The notes: generated by a model from the letters alone, not told the origin. DNA of 64,000 bases from JAURDE01 sp965365285 (GCA_965365285.1 CBDUBC010000005.1:4282-68281); one strand, 5' to 3'. Positions 53,510 through 62,642 are shown, numbered from the stretch's first letter. Made by a program: numbers and translations.

Positions 53510-53536
53510 TAAGTAATTTTCCGATATGAACGATAA
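53510..53536 (+). promoter_or_regulatory. Possible internal sigma-28 promoter before cheA
   Basis: TAAG (53510-53513), 15 bases, then AACGATAA (53529-53536). Spacing is exact for TAAA-N15-GCCGATAA and the -10 matches 6 of 8. It lies in the 66-base gap before cheA, which also has AGGAA (53546-53550) as SD. Confidence 0.35.
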
Positions 53537-53559
53537 GATAAACGTAGGAAATTAAATAT

Positions 53560-55515
53560 ATGGAAGATTTTGAACGCGAGCTTAAATCCGATTTTTTAGC
53601 AGAGGCTACTTCACTAATGGAGGAGTCTGAATCTTATTTTCTTGATTTGGAATCGGATCCAAATAATCCAGACCTTATGAATGCAATTTTTAGAATTGCA
53701 CATAATGTGAAAGGTACGTCAAGGGCCGTGGGCTTTGGAGAAATTGCAGAGTTTACTCATGAATTTGAAAACTTAATCTTAAAAATTAAAAATGGCGAAC
53801 TCGAAATCACATCTGAAATCGTTTCAGTTTTATTGAAGTGTAATGATCATCTCCATAAAATGATAGAAACACTCAATAATAATATGGAAGCGGTTATTGG
53901 AAGTGATGAAATCATTGAAGAAATTATTGCGGCTAGTGAAGGAAGACTAGTCTCTTCGGAAGAAGAAGTCGGTGAAAATGAAAATGAAACAGAAGAAGAA
54001 CTTGAAGAAGAAATAGAAGAAGAAATTTCAAATGAAATAGAACCTAAAATTATAATAGAAGAAGCTACCTCACCATTACAAGAACAAACGAGTGATAACT
54101 TCAGTTTTGAAACTATGGACCATGAGGATGAAGAGGCTCTTAATGCCGCTATCCTTAGAGAAATCGAAAATCAAAAAGAAATTGATAAAAAGGCCGTTCA
54201 AGAGGAGAAGATCGTTAAAAAAGAAGAAGTACTTCCTATCACCTTAACAGAAAGGAAAGAGCCAGAACCAGAAAAGCAAAATGAGAGCACTGGAGAAAAT
54301 AAGTCCCAAACGAAAAAGGAAGATATCAGAGTAAGTCTAGATAAGGTAGAAATGCTTAATGATATCATCGGTGAGCTTGTTATTCTTCACACCGTCTTAA
54401 AACAAAGAAGTCAAAAATTTGAAAAAGACGAGCTTATGGAAAAATCCCTTAATCAGCTAGGAAAACTATCAAAAGAGATACAAGGGATTTCAATGAGTCT
54501 TCGAATGCTTCCCATAAAACCAACAATGCAAAAAATGCAGAGGATTATTAGAGATACTTCTAAGCTTCTTAAAAAAGAGGTCAACCTCACACTTATTGGA
54601 GAAGAAACTGAGGTGGATAAAACCGTTTTAACTAAATTAGCTGATCCTCTTGTCCATATTGTAAGGAATGCTATTGATCATGGGCTAGAGCTACCAGATG
54701 AAAGAGTTGCAAAAGGAAAAACACCTCATGGTAATGTCTCGATACGATCTGCTCACGAAGGAAACAATCTTGTTATAGAAATAGTCGATGACGGTAAGGG
54801 TATCGATGCAAATATAATTAAGGAAAAGGCCATTGCAAAAGGCATTATTCCTAAAAATAGTTCACTACCTGACAACGATATTGTTCAACTCATTTTTCAT
54901 CCAGGATTTTCGACTAAAGATCAAGTCTCTGAAGTCTCAGGTAGAGGTGTAGGGATGGATGTCGTTAAAACAAATATTGAGTCAATGGGCGGCAGAGTCC
55001 TTGTTAATACACAGATAAATAAAGGTAGTGTTTTTAGAATAGAGCTACCCTTAACTATGGCGATCATTGATGCTCTTGTTTTTAGAGTTAATGATGAGCG
55101 ATTTATTGTACCTCTAGGTCAAATTCAAGAATCTTTAAGACCTACGTCTGACATGATCAAAGATTCCACAAGTATTGGGGAATGCCTCAAGATTAGAGGT
55201 CAAGTTCTACCTCTTAAAAGAGTTGCTGATGCTCTAAAACTCAAGAGTAACAAAGAAAAAAGTGCTCCTGAAGAGATGCTAGCGGTGATTATTCATACAA
55301 ACAAACACCCTATTGCAATACTTGTAGATGATATTCTTCATCAACAACAAGTAGTCATTAAAAAAATAGGAAGCGAAATAAAAAACAATAAAGGATTTAT
55401 GGGAAGTGCTATTTTGGGAGATGGAAAACCAGCCTTCATCCTAGATATCCATGAATTATTTGCAGATATCATAAATAGAGAAATAAAAGATTTAAATAAT
55501 ATTTTAGCTGCTTAA
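53560..55515 (+). CDS. cheA: Chemotaxis histidine kinase CheA
   Basis: CheA (651 aa): Hpt (P1) domain with H48 in AHNVKGTSRAVGF, a long acidic linker (about 140-265) without a recognisable P2 response-regulator-binding domain, P3 dimerisation, P4 kinase with DPLVHIVRNAIDHGLE, EIVDDGKGID and GRGVGMDVVK, and a C-terminal CheW-like P5 (about 510-640). It phosphorylates CheY and CheB-type receivers on signal from receptor arrays. Loss of P2 is common in some lineages. Followed by cheW after 15 bases. Confidence 0.95.
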   Translation: MEDFERELKSDFLAEATSLMEESESYFLDLESDPNNPDLMNAIFRIAHNVKGTSRAVGFGEIAEFTHEFENLILKIKNGELEITSEIVSVLLKCNDHLHKMIETLNNNMEAVIGSDEIIEEIIAASEGRLVSSEEEVGENENETEEELEEEIEEEISNEIEPKIIIEEATSPLQEQTSDNFSFETMDHEDEEALNAAILREIENQKEIDKKAVQEEKIVKKEEVLPITLTERKEPEPEKQNESTGENKSQTKKEDIRVSLDKVEMLNDIIGELVILHTVLKQRSQKFEKDELMEKSLNQLGKLSKEIQGISMSLRMLPIKPTMQKMQRIIRDTSKLLKKEVNLTLIGEETEVDKTVLTKLADPLVHIVRNAIDHGLELPDERVAKGKTPHGNVSIRSAHEGNNLVIEIVDDGKGIDANIIKEKAIAKGIIPKNSSLPDNDIVQLIFHPGFSTKDQVSEVSGRGVGMDVVKTNIESMGGRVLVNTQINKGSVFRIELPLTMAIIDALVFRVNDERFIVPLGQIQESLRPTSDMIKDSTSIGECLKIRGQVLPLKRVADALKLKSNKEKSAPEEMLAVIIHTNKHPIAILVDDILHQQQVVIKKIGSEIKNNKGFMGSAILGDGKPAFILDIHELFADIINREIKDLNNILAA

Positions 55516-55530
55516 AATTAAGGTTTTATT

Positions 55531-56007
55531 ATGCAAGAACAAGAAGACAAAGTTAAGAATAATGAGTTAATTCGTTATATTGAGTTTTCCTTGGGCGAAG
55601 AACAATACGGTATTCCTCTTCTTCAAGTAAGAGAGGTGATCTCTGTCCCGGAAACTACACCGATCCCTAATTCTCCAAAATATTTTGAAGGAATTATGAA
55701 TCTTAGGGGTCAAGTAATCTCAATTGTAGATCTTCGTACAAAACTTAATATAAAACCAAAAGAAAATAATTCTGAAGTTGCCGTCATTATTGTGACCATT
55801 AATGATTATAACCTTGGAATCATTGTCGATTCCATCAATAGAGTACTCAATTTTACACTTGATGAAGTTAGCGATGTTCCTGAAGTTGAAACACAGGTGA
55901 AAGCTAAATATATTCAAGGGGTCTACAAAAAAGCAGACTCTCTGACAGTCCTGATCGACATGGCAAAAGTACTAGACTTAAAAGAAATTAAAAATATTTC
56001 AAAATAA
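55531..56007 (+). CDS. cheW: Chemotaxis coupling protein CheW
   Basis: CheW (158 aa) links receptors to CheA. EYSLGEEQYGIPLLQVREV-type N-terminus (FSLGEEQYGIPLLQVREVIS), IPNSPKYFEGIMNLRGQVIS and IVDLRTKLNI are the two conserved halves of the fold. Single-domain. 12 bases before the receptor gene. Confidence 0.95.
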   Translation: MQEQEDKVKNNELIRYIEFSLGEEQYGIPLLQVREVISVPETTPIPNSPKYFEGIMNLRGQVISIVDLRTKLNIKPKENNSEVAVIIVTINDYNLGIIVDSINRVLNFTLDEVSDVPEVETQVKAKYIQGVYKKADSLTVLIDMAKVLDLKEIKNISK

Positions 56008-56019
56008 AGCGGAGTAGCA

Positions 56020-58488
56020 ATGAAGAACTTACTATCTAAAATGTCCCTAAAGAGAAAGCTGATGCTGGCATTTTTATCCATGGGTCTGATACCTGCGTGT
56101 ATCCTTACATTCATGTCTTTAAAAAGCAGTAGTGAATCTATTATTCATGAAGCTTCTAATAGTTTAAATATCACAAGGGATAATAAAGCAGTCCAGGTTG
56201 AAAACCTCTTCAAGACTATTGATGGTCAGGTCAAAACCTTAGCTCATAACATTAATACAATTGAGGCCGCTAAAAATTTTACAAGGGCATATAATAACTA
56301 TGTAAGTGAGTTGGGCGAAAAGTTTGATAAAGAAAAAATGAGAGAAGGTCTTCTCTCTTTTTATACAAATGTTTTTCACAAAGAATATCAAAAACTCAAC
56401 AACGAAAATAAGATAGAAAGTACCGAATCCTTTGTTGATTCACTAAACGATAATGCTCTTGCTCTTCAATATTCTTTTATTTCAAATAATCCTAACCCAC
56501 TTGGGTCAAAAGATAATTTAAACAGTCCAAAAGATGGAACAAGTTACAGTATTGTTCATGAAAAATATCACCCTTCTTTTAGAACTTATCTTAAAGAATT
56601 TGAATATTATGATATTTTCATTATTGATGCCAATTCTGGAAATATTGTCTATTCGGTTTATAAAGAGATAGATTATGCGACCTCTTTAATCCAGGGTAGA
56701 TTTGCAGAAACAAATTTTGGAAAACTCTTTGGTAATCTTCTTAAAGATAATCCAGATAGTCTCATTATCGATATGGACAGATATCTTCCCTCTTATAATG
56801 CTCCAGCTAGCTTTATAGGAGCTCCAATAAGAGATGGAAAAAATGTACTTGGATATCTAGTCTTTCAAATCCCAGTTGGAAAAATCGATACAATCATGAC
56901 CAACGACAAGAAATGGGAATCAACTGGATTTGGTCTATCAGGCGAATCTTATATTATCGGTAAAGATAAAAAAATGAGAACCATCTCCCGATTTCTGGCT
57001 GAATCTCCAGATGAGTTTTTTAAAGCCATTAAGAAAGCTGGATCATCTAAAGAAGATATGGATTATATGAAGGCCAAGGAGACTTCTGCGATTACATTAT
57101 CAATTAATAGTGAAGCCGTAGATACGGCGATTGATAAAAATGAGAAAGGCTCAGCAATTGTTAAAGATTATAGAGGTGAATTAGTTCTAAGCTCTTTTGC
57201 TCCCCTCAATATCAAAGGTCTCGACTGGTACATTCTAGCAGAAAAAGATGAAAGTGAAGCTCTAGCACCTCTACATATGCTGCGAAATATGATGTTTGTG
57301 GTACTTGGAATTTCACTTCTCCTTATTTTGATTTTTAGTCTAGGGTTTTCTAATAGCTTGAGCACCAACCTGTCAAAAATAGGGTCTATTTTAAACAACA
57401 CAAGTAAAGAAGTTACAACTTCTGCAAATGAGATTGCAGAAAGCAGCACTATTCTTTCAGAGTCTGCGACCGAAGCAGCGGCTAGTCTACAGGAAACTGT
57501 ATCCTCAATTGAGGAAATTAGTGCCATGGTAAATCGAAATGCTGATTTTTCAGATAAATCAAAAGAAAGCTCTGAAAAGAGTAAGGATGCATGCCGAAGT
57601 GGTAAAAAAGTAGTCGATAATATGATCAATGTAATCGGAGATATTGAAAAAAGTAATATTGAAATAAGTGAAGAAATGAAAAGAAGCAATCAAGAAATTG
57701 CTAATATCGTAAAGGTGATTTCTCTCATAGGTGAAAAAACTAAAGTTATAAATGATATTGTTTTTCAAACTAAGCTTCTTTCATTTAATGCATCGGTCGA
57801 AGCTGCACGTGCTGGCGAACATGGTAAGGGATTCGCGGTTGTAGCTGAAGAAGTCGGTAATCTTGCTCAAATGAGTGGTAATGCAGCAAAAGAAATTAGT
57901 GAAATGCTAGGTGAGAGTATTGAAAAGGTTAACCATATCGCTGAAGAAACAAAAACCAAAATCGAAAAACTCGTTATTAAAGCAGGGGAAAAGGTTCAAT
58001 TAGGAACTACTGCAGCCAATAACTGTAAGGAAGCCTTGGATGAAATTCTTGAAAATGTGGGTAATGTTAATGACATGATCACAGAAATTGCTCATGCCTC
58101 TCAAGAGCAGTCGCAAGGTGTAAGAGAGATCACCAAGGCCATGAGCCAACTCGACGTAGTAACTCAGCAGAATACGAATGTGGCTCAAAAATCATCAACC
58201 TCAAGCATTGGCCTCAGAAATTTAGCAGATGGGATGAATGAAACGGTAAAAGGACTTATGGGTTTACTCAATGGTATCTCTAATAATGAATCATTAGATT
58301 TTTCTACTATTCAATCAAGTACTTCAAAAAAGGACAAAGAAAGTTTTGATAATGTAAAACCGATTACTAGTGCTAGTCGTACCAAGAAAGCTTCAGAATC
58401 AACAAGCTATTCGGAAGTTAAAAAGACAGGAACTGCAAATGTATCGGAAATCCCGAGTTCAGATGATTCGAGATTTGAAGATATTTAA
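56020..58488 (+). CDS. Methyl-accepting chemotaxis protein
   Basis: Transmembrane chemoreceptor (822 aa): TM1 about 13-32, Cache-like periplasmic sensor to about 415, TM2 about 420-442, then directly the cytoplasmic coiled-coil hairpin without a clear HAMP domain. The signalling tip is DIVFQTKLLSFNASVEAARA / GEHGKGFAVVAEEVGNLAQ (about residues 579-612). No C-terminal CheR-tethering pentapeptide is seen. The sensor is paralogous to that of the hybrid kinase at 49319 (same YYDIFI, NIVYSV, KEID, ATxLxxG pattern). Confidence 0.93.
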   Translation: MKNLLSKMSLKRKLMLAFLSMGLIPACILTFMSLKSSSESIIHEASNSLNITRDNKAVQVENLFKTIDGQVKTLAHNINTIEAAKNFTRAYNNYVSELGEKFDKEKMREGLLSFYTNVFHKEYQKLNNENKIESTESFVDSLNDNALALQYSFISNNPNPLGSKDNLNSPKDGTSYSIVHEKYHPSFRTYLKEFEYYDIFIIDANSGNIVYSVYKEIDYATSLIQGRFAETNFGKLFGNLLKDNPDSLIIDMDRYLPSYNAPASFIGAPIRDGKNVLGYLVFQIPVGKIDTIMTNDKKWESTGFGLSGESYIIGKDKKMRTISRFLAESPDEFFKAIKKAGSSKEDMDYMKAKETSAITLSINSEAVDTAIDKNEKGSAIVKDYRGELVLSSFAPLNIKGLDWYILAEKDESEALAPLHMLRNMMFVVLGISLLLILIFSLGFSNSLSTNLSKIGSILNNTSKEVTTSANEIAESSTILSESATEAAASLQETVSSIEEISAMVNRNADFSDKSKESSEKSKDACRSGKKVVDNMINVIGDIEKSNIEISEEMKRSNQEIANIVKVISLIGEKTKVINDIVFQTKLLSFNASVEAARAGEHGKGFAVVAEEVGNLAQMSGNAAKEISEMLGESIEKVNHIAEETKTKIEKLVIKAGEKVQLGTTAANNCKEALDEILENVGNVNDMITEIAHASQEQSQGVREITKAMSQLDVVTQQNTNVAQKSSTSSIGLRNLADGMNETVKGLMGLLNGISNNESLDFSTIQSSTSKKDKESFDNVKPITSASRTKKASESTSYSEVKKTGTANVSEIPSSDDSRFEDI

Positions 58489-58511
58489 TATGGAACCTCT
58501 AGGGTAACTTT

Positions 58512-60398
58512 ATGGGTATAAAAAAACTGTCTGATAATTACATAAGTATGAAGCAGCTTGTAAAAGAGGTTTCAGAGGTTGTACAAAAAATTTCTGGAAA
58601 CGTCCTAGGTGACAAGCAGTATCATATGGTAGAGACCAGATTGAGCAGAAGATTTATTGAATTAGGTATTGAAGATCCTACTGAATATCATAATTATCTT
58701 AATGAAAACTATAAAGTAGAGAGCTCACATCTTGTTTCTCTTCTCACTACTCATCATACTTTCTTTTTTAGGGAATATATCCAGTTTGAGTACCTGGGCG
58801 TAGCACTTCCTCATATAATTAAAAAAATGAAGGAGCAAGGGAGAACTAAACTCAAGGTTTGGTCCGCAGCGTGTAGTCGAGGGCAAGAGGTCTATACCCT
58901 AGCAATGTTTTTAAAAAATCAAATACCTAAACACGACGATAATATTGATTTTGAGATTCTGGGTAGTGATATTGACCCTCAGTCGGTAGAAATAGCTCAA
59001 AATGGTGTTTATCACAAAGAAGAGATTAAAGAGGTACCACTTCATTACTTAAGTGGTAATTGGTCCAAGGGAACAGGCGAAATTGCTCATTTTGTACGAG
59101 CAAAAGATAGTTTAAGAACTCATTGCAAGTTTAACACGTTAAATCTAATGAATTTTAAAAATAGTCTTGAAGGAGAGGTCTTCGATATTATTTTTTGTAG
59201 AAATGTATTTATTTATTTTACTGAGCCGCAGATTAAAGAAGTTGTTAATGGATTTCTTGCACATCTCCAACCTCATGGACTAATTTTTAGTGGGGTAAGT
59301 GAATCTTTAAATAATCTGAAGCTTCCCATAAGGCTTGTGGGTAAAAGTATATATAGTCACTTAGACTTTGATATTAATAAAAAGGATATTAAAGAATCCG
59401 ATTATGATCATTCTGATATAAAAATCCACCATCAAGATGAAAAGGATGTGCCCGTCATTGAGCTTAAGAATCACTTCAGAGTTCTTATTGTAGATGACTC
59501 TACTGTTATCCAAAAGATCCTTCAAAAGATTTTCACTAAGGATAAAGGATTTGAAGTCGTCGGTGTAGCGAAGAATGGTGTTGAGGCTCATGAGCTTGCT
59601 CAAAAAACTGAATTTGACGTCATGACGTTGGATATTCATATGCCTGAGATGGATGGTATCGAGTACCTTAGAAATTATTTTAATGATCAACATCCTCCCG
59701 TGATGATCGTCTCTAGTGCCTCAAGAGATGATGCTAGCACAGCACTAAAAGCTCTATCACTTGGAGCATCAGACTTTGTAGAAAAACCTGCACTTGATAA
59801 TTTTGATGATCGCGCAGGTGAGATATTGAATAAAGCGATGGTTTTAGGAATCGAAGGGTCTCATCTTATGAAAGATATGAAGACTGAAAAGATCATCATG
59901 GAGCCGTATGAGATAAAAAATCCTCAAATAAAACTAAGAGTTATATTCGGAGGATTAAGTGATCGAGAAAAAATCAAGGCCTTTTTTAGTGATATTGAAA
60001 TACCACAGCCTCCTACTGTTATTATGTTTGAGGGTATGGGGGAGCTTATTCAGGAATTAGGCAAAGATGTCCTCAAAGAAGTTCGAGGATATGATATTGA
60101 ATATGTCGAATCTGGTAACTTTATTCCTCAAATTAACAAAATCTATTTCTGTGATCCTGTTATTTGCATGAAGGACCTAAAAGATAATTTCAAATCAAGA
60201 CAGACTTCTATGGTCATTTATGGAGCGATTAACTCGAACCGAGTCGAATATACAACTGAATGGAGTGAATTGGGTGTTCTTGTTGAAGAGCTTCCAGGAA
60301 ACTCTATTCGATCCATTAGACGTGAGGGAGTCCTCGTTAATATGGTACCTTCAACGAGTTTATCCTATGACTCTGTAAAATATTTATCAAATAAATGA
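58512..60398 (+). CDS. cheR: CheR-receiver-degenerate CheB fusion protein
   Basis: A 628-aa three-part protein. Residues 1-285: CheR methyltransferase (helical N-domain, SAM motif VWSAACSRGQEVYTLAM, ILGSDID, FDIIFCRNVFIYF). Residues about 320-445: CheB-type receiver (VLIVDDSTVIQK, D374 in TLDIHMP, GASDFVEKP). Residues about 470-628 align by eye with the CheB methylesterase domain but lack its catalytic Ser (GGLSD for GSSTGG), His (MFEGM for VQHIP) and Asp (AINSNR for GMGRDG). So methylation and a phospho-regulated, inactive esterase module are joined. 4-base overlap with cheB. Confidence 0.88.
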   Translation: MGIKKLSDNYISMKQLVKEVSEVVQKISGNVLGDKQYHMVETRLSRRFIELGIEDPTEYHNYLNENYKVESSHLVSLLTTHHTFFFREYIQFEYLGVALPHIIKKMKEQGRTKLKVWSAACSRGQEVYTLAMFLKNQIPKHDDNIDFEILGSDIDPQSVEIAQNGVYHKEEIKEVPLHYLSGNWSKGTGEIAHFVRAKDSLRTHCKFNTLNLMNFKNSLEGEVFDIIFCRNVFIYFTEPQIKEVVNGFLAHLQPHGLIFSGVSESLNNLKLPIRLVGKSIYSHLDFDINKKDIKESDYDHSDIKIHHQDEKDVPVIELKNHFRVLIVDDSTVIQKILQKIFTKDKGFEVVGVAKNGVEAHELAQKTEFDVMTLDIHMPEMDGIEYLRNYFNDQHPPVMIVSSASRDDASTALKALSLGASDFVEKPALDNFDDRAGEILNKAMVLGIEGSHLMKDMKTEKIIMEPYEIKNPQIKLRVIFGGLSDREKIKAFFSDIEIPQPPTVIMFEGMGELIQELGKDVLKEVRGYDIEYVESGNFIPQINKIYFCDPVICMKDLKDNFKSRQTSMVIYGAINSNRVEYTTEWSELGVLVEELPGNSIRSIRREGVLVNMVPSTSLSYDSVKYLSNK

Positions 60399-61849
60399 AA
60401 AAACCAAAGTTCATAACAACACCAAAGGAAGATGGATATTATCATAAAGTTGATAATCAAGTTTTTCTAGTCAGTATCAATGATAAGGAAAACAAGTCTT
60501 GCGGTGCACTTATTCCAGTCGATTTTGATATCAGAGGTTTTATTGAAGAATATTTTAATAAATCTATCACAAGTTTAGGGTGCGAACTTGATGAAATGAT
60601 CTTAAAAGTTGTAGGCCCCGAAATTATCGTTCAAAAAATAAAATCCTACATACCAGATATTATCAAAGAAACTAAATTTGTAATCAGAGAAAACGGATTT
60701 GAACTGCTCTACTTCCCTCAAACTGGACAAGTAAGAATAACAAAAGCAGTAGAGAAGAATCCTATATCCACTCCAGAAATCCAACAAGATAAAAATGAGG
60801 TGAAGGTCCTTATTGTAGAAGATTCACCAACATTAGGAGCATTATTTAAAAAGGTCTTTAGTTCAGATCCTGATATTCAAGTTTGTGACATTATCTTAGA
60901 TCCCACTTTAGTTAAGGATGCAATAGAAAAGTATAATCCAACAGTCATTACCTTAGATATTCAAATGCCTAAGATGAATGGCCTGGAAGTTCTTCGAGAT
61001 GTTATATTACCAGAACATAAAATTCCTACAATCATGGTAAGTAGCTTAAATAGGAATGAAAGTGAGCAGGCCATTGAAGCCTTAGAGATGGGTGCCTTTG
61101 ATTATTTTGAAAAGCCTACATTAGAAAATATTGAAAAATTTACGCCAGAGATTATTGAGTGTCTTAAGGCAGCAAGTACTAATCATCACATATATGTAGC
61201 AAACAAAAAAGTGGCACGTAGAGAATCATATCAAACATCTATGGACGATAATGCCCTTGTTCTCATAGGCTCTTCAACAGGTGGAACAAACGCGTTGAAA
61301 GAAATTCTCATGCGTTTACCCGATAATATCCCCCCTATCCTTATCGTCCAGCATATTCCGCCTATTTTCTCAAAGGCTTTTGCCGAACGTATGAACTCTT
61401 TATGCGAATTTGAAGTGAAGGAAGCAGAAAATGGGGAAACCGTTAAAAAGAACACTGTTTACATAGCCCCTGGTGATCATCAAATGAAACTTCATAAAAA
61501 GGAGCTCGACTATACGATTGAAACTAATAAAGATCCTCATGAAAATAGATTTCGCCCAAGTGTGGATTATTTTTTTAGAACGACAAAAGAAATCTTACCC
61601 TCCAAAACTCTTGCTATTATGTTAACTGGTATGGGTCGAGATGGATCTAAAGAGATGAAGCAGCTACATGATTTAGGTGTCGCTACAATAGCACAAGATG
61701 AAGCCTCTAGTACTGTATATGGTATGCCTAAAGCCGTAGTTGAACTCAATGCTGCAGATCATGTTCTACATTTAGTAGATATACCTAAAAAAATGGTCGA
61801 GATCTTGGATGGATCATATAATATTAGAAATTTTAAAAAATCCTCGTAG
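60395..61849 (+). CDS. cheB: CheB methylesterase with CheD-like N-terminal domain
   Basis: A 484-aa protein. Residues 1-130 resemble CheD in spacing, including the closing ELLYFPQTGQVRITK strand, but without the GLGSC catalytic Cys motif, so a degenerate CheD-like domain is inferred. Residues about 136-255: receiver (VLIVEDSPT, TLDIQMPKMNGLE, KPT). Residues about 288-478: intact CheB methylesterase with GSSTGG, VQHIP, YIAPGDHQM and LTGMGRDG. It removes receptor methyl groups. ATGA overlap with the CheR fusion; ends 4 bases before a convergent gene. Confidence 0.92.
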   Translation: MKKPKFITTPKEDGYYHKVDNQVFLVSINDKENKSCGALIPVDFDIRGFIEEYFNKSITSLGCELDEMILKVVGPEIIVQKIKSYIPDIIKETKFVIRENGFELLYFPQTGQVRITKAVEKNPISTPEIQQDKNEVKVLIVEDSPTLGALFKKVFSSDPDIQVCDIILDPTLVKDAIEKYNPTVITLDIQMPKMNGLEVLRDVILPEHKIPTIMVSSLNRNESEQAIEALEMGAFDYFEKPTLENIEKFTPEIIECLKAASTNHHIYVANKKVARRESYQTSMDDNALVLIGSSTGGTNALKEILMRLPDNIPPILIVQHIPPIFSKAFAERMNSLCEFEVKEAENGETVKKNTVYIAPGDHQMKLHKKELDYTIETNKDPHENRFRPSVDYFFRTTKEILPSKTLAIMLTGMGRDGSKEMKQLHDLGVATIAQDEASSTVYGMPKAVVELNAADHVLHLVDIPKKMVEILDGSYNIRNFKKSS

Positions 61850-61853
61850 CTAT

Positions 61854-62402
61854 CTAGGGCTTAAAAGTAAATTCTAAAAAAATGCCTTTACCTTTTTCCG
61901 TTTTAATTTTTACTTTTGAATTATAAAGCTCATTAAAGATTGGAATATAACTTAAGTTTTTTTCGTTCTGATCAGCTTTAAAAGATAGTCTTTTAAAGTC
62001 ACGCCCAATTCTCAAAATAGTTTCCGTAACATCACCATCCTTTACAGATTCATCAAAATTATTGGGAATCTTTATATCCAAATCCTCATATTTATTTTTA
62101 ATACCATCAAAGTCAAATCCATTACCGTCATCTTTAAATGAAAATACAATACAATCATTCATTTTTTTAAAACCTAAAGTTATAAGTCCTCTAATATCTT
62201 TTCCAATAGATTTCCTCTTATCTTTAGTTTCAATACCAAAGTGTATAGAGTTGAATATAAGGACACTGATCAACTCATTGAGATTTCCAAGAGTGTCCTC
62301 TCCTATTTGAGTTAAATCACCTTCAACTTTAAGTGTTGCCGCCTTATTAAGGCTATTACACAAATCGTGAAGTTCCTTTTTAATGTCACCAATAAAATTC
62401 AT
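61854..62402 (-). CDS. Stand-alone CheA-P4-like ATPase-domain protein
   Basis: A 182-aa protein that matches by eye the P3-end/P4 part of CheA: LKVEGDLTQIGEDTL, N-box LIFNSIHFGIE (N51, compare VRNAIDHGLE), a D-K-R-K-S-I-G-K stretch and G1-like KDDGNGFD (91-97), ending KIKTEKGKGIFLEF. The G2 motif (GRGVGMD in CheA) is missing, so catalytic activity is doubtful. No Hpt, dimerisation or CheW-like domain. AGAAGG precedes the ATG. Convergent with the chemotaxis operon, 4 bases from cheB. Confidence 0.72.
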   Translation of the reverse strand: MNFIGDIKKELHDLCNSLNKAATLKVEGDLTQIGEDTLGNLNELISVLIFNSIHFGIETKDKRKSIGKDIRGLITLGFKKMNDCIVFSFKDDGNGFDFDGIKNKYEDLDIKIPNNFDESVKDGDVTETILRIGRDFKRLSFKADQNEKNLSYIPIFNELYNSKVKIKTEKGKGIFLEFTFKP

Positions 62403-62499
62403 CTCTACCTTCTTTATAGATAATCAATTCCCTTGAAATTAATTATAACTTCTAATTGATAATATTAAAGTAAATTGGAGGTATGTTGGATTATGAAAG

Positions 62500-62603
62500 C
62501 GGCAGCCAAGTCATTCAACACATAAAGCAAGCTAGTTACCGTTGCTCCCTTCCGGGCCTGGCGGGGTTCGCTAGTCACAGTATTGCTGGTGACCTGACTA
62601 CCG
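62500..62603 (-). ncRNA. ffs: Signal recognition particle RNA (4.5S-type)
   Basis: The conserved SRP domain IV is on the minus strand: the GCCAGGCCCGGAAGGGAGCA apical loop with GGAA tetraloop and the asymmetric internal loop (around 62535-62565). The ends pair perfectly: 62590-62603 with 62500-62513 gives 14 continuous pairs counting G-U wobbles, fixing the length at about 104 nt. No Alu domain, so the small 4.5S form. The RNA binds Ffh for co-translational targeting. Exact ends are estimates. Confidence 0.92.
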
Positions 62604-62608
62604 AGTGC

Positions 62609-62637
62609 ATCTTATACGATTCGAAAAAATCTGACAA
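62609..62637 (-). promoter_or_regulatory. Sigma-70 promoter of ffs
   Basis: On the minus strand TTGTCA (62632-62637), a 17-base spacer and TAAGAT (62609-62614), placing the start at about 62602-62604, exactly where the SRP RNA terminal helix begins. The same TTGTCA -35 occurs before mglBA. Confidence 0.6.
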
Positions 62638-62642
62638 ATAAA

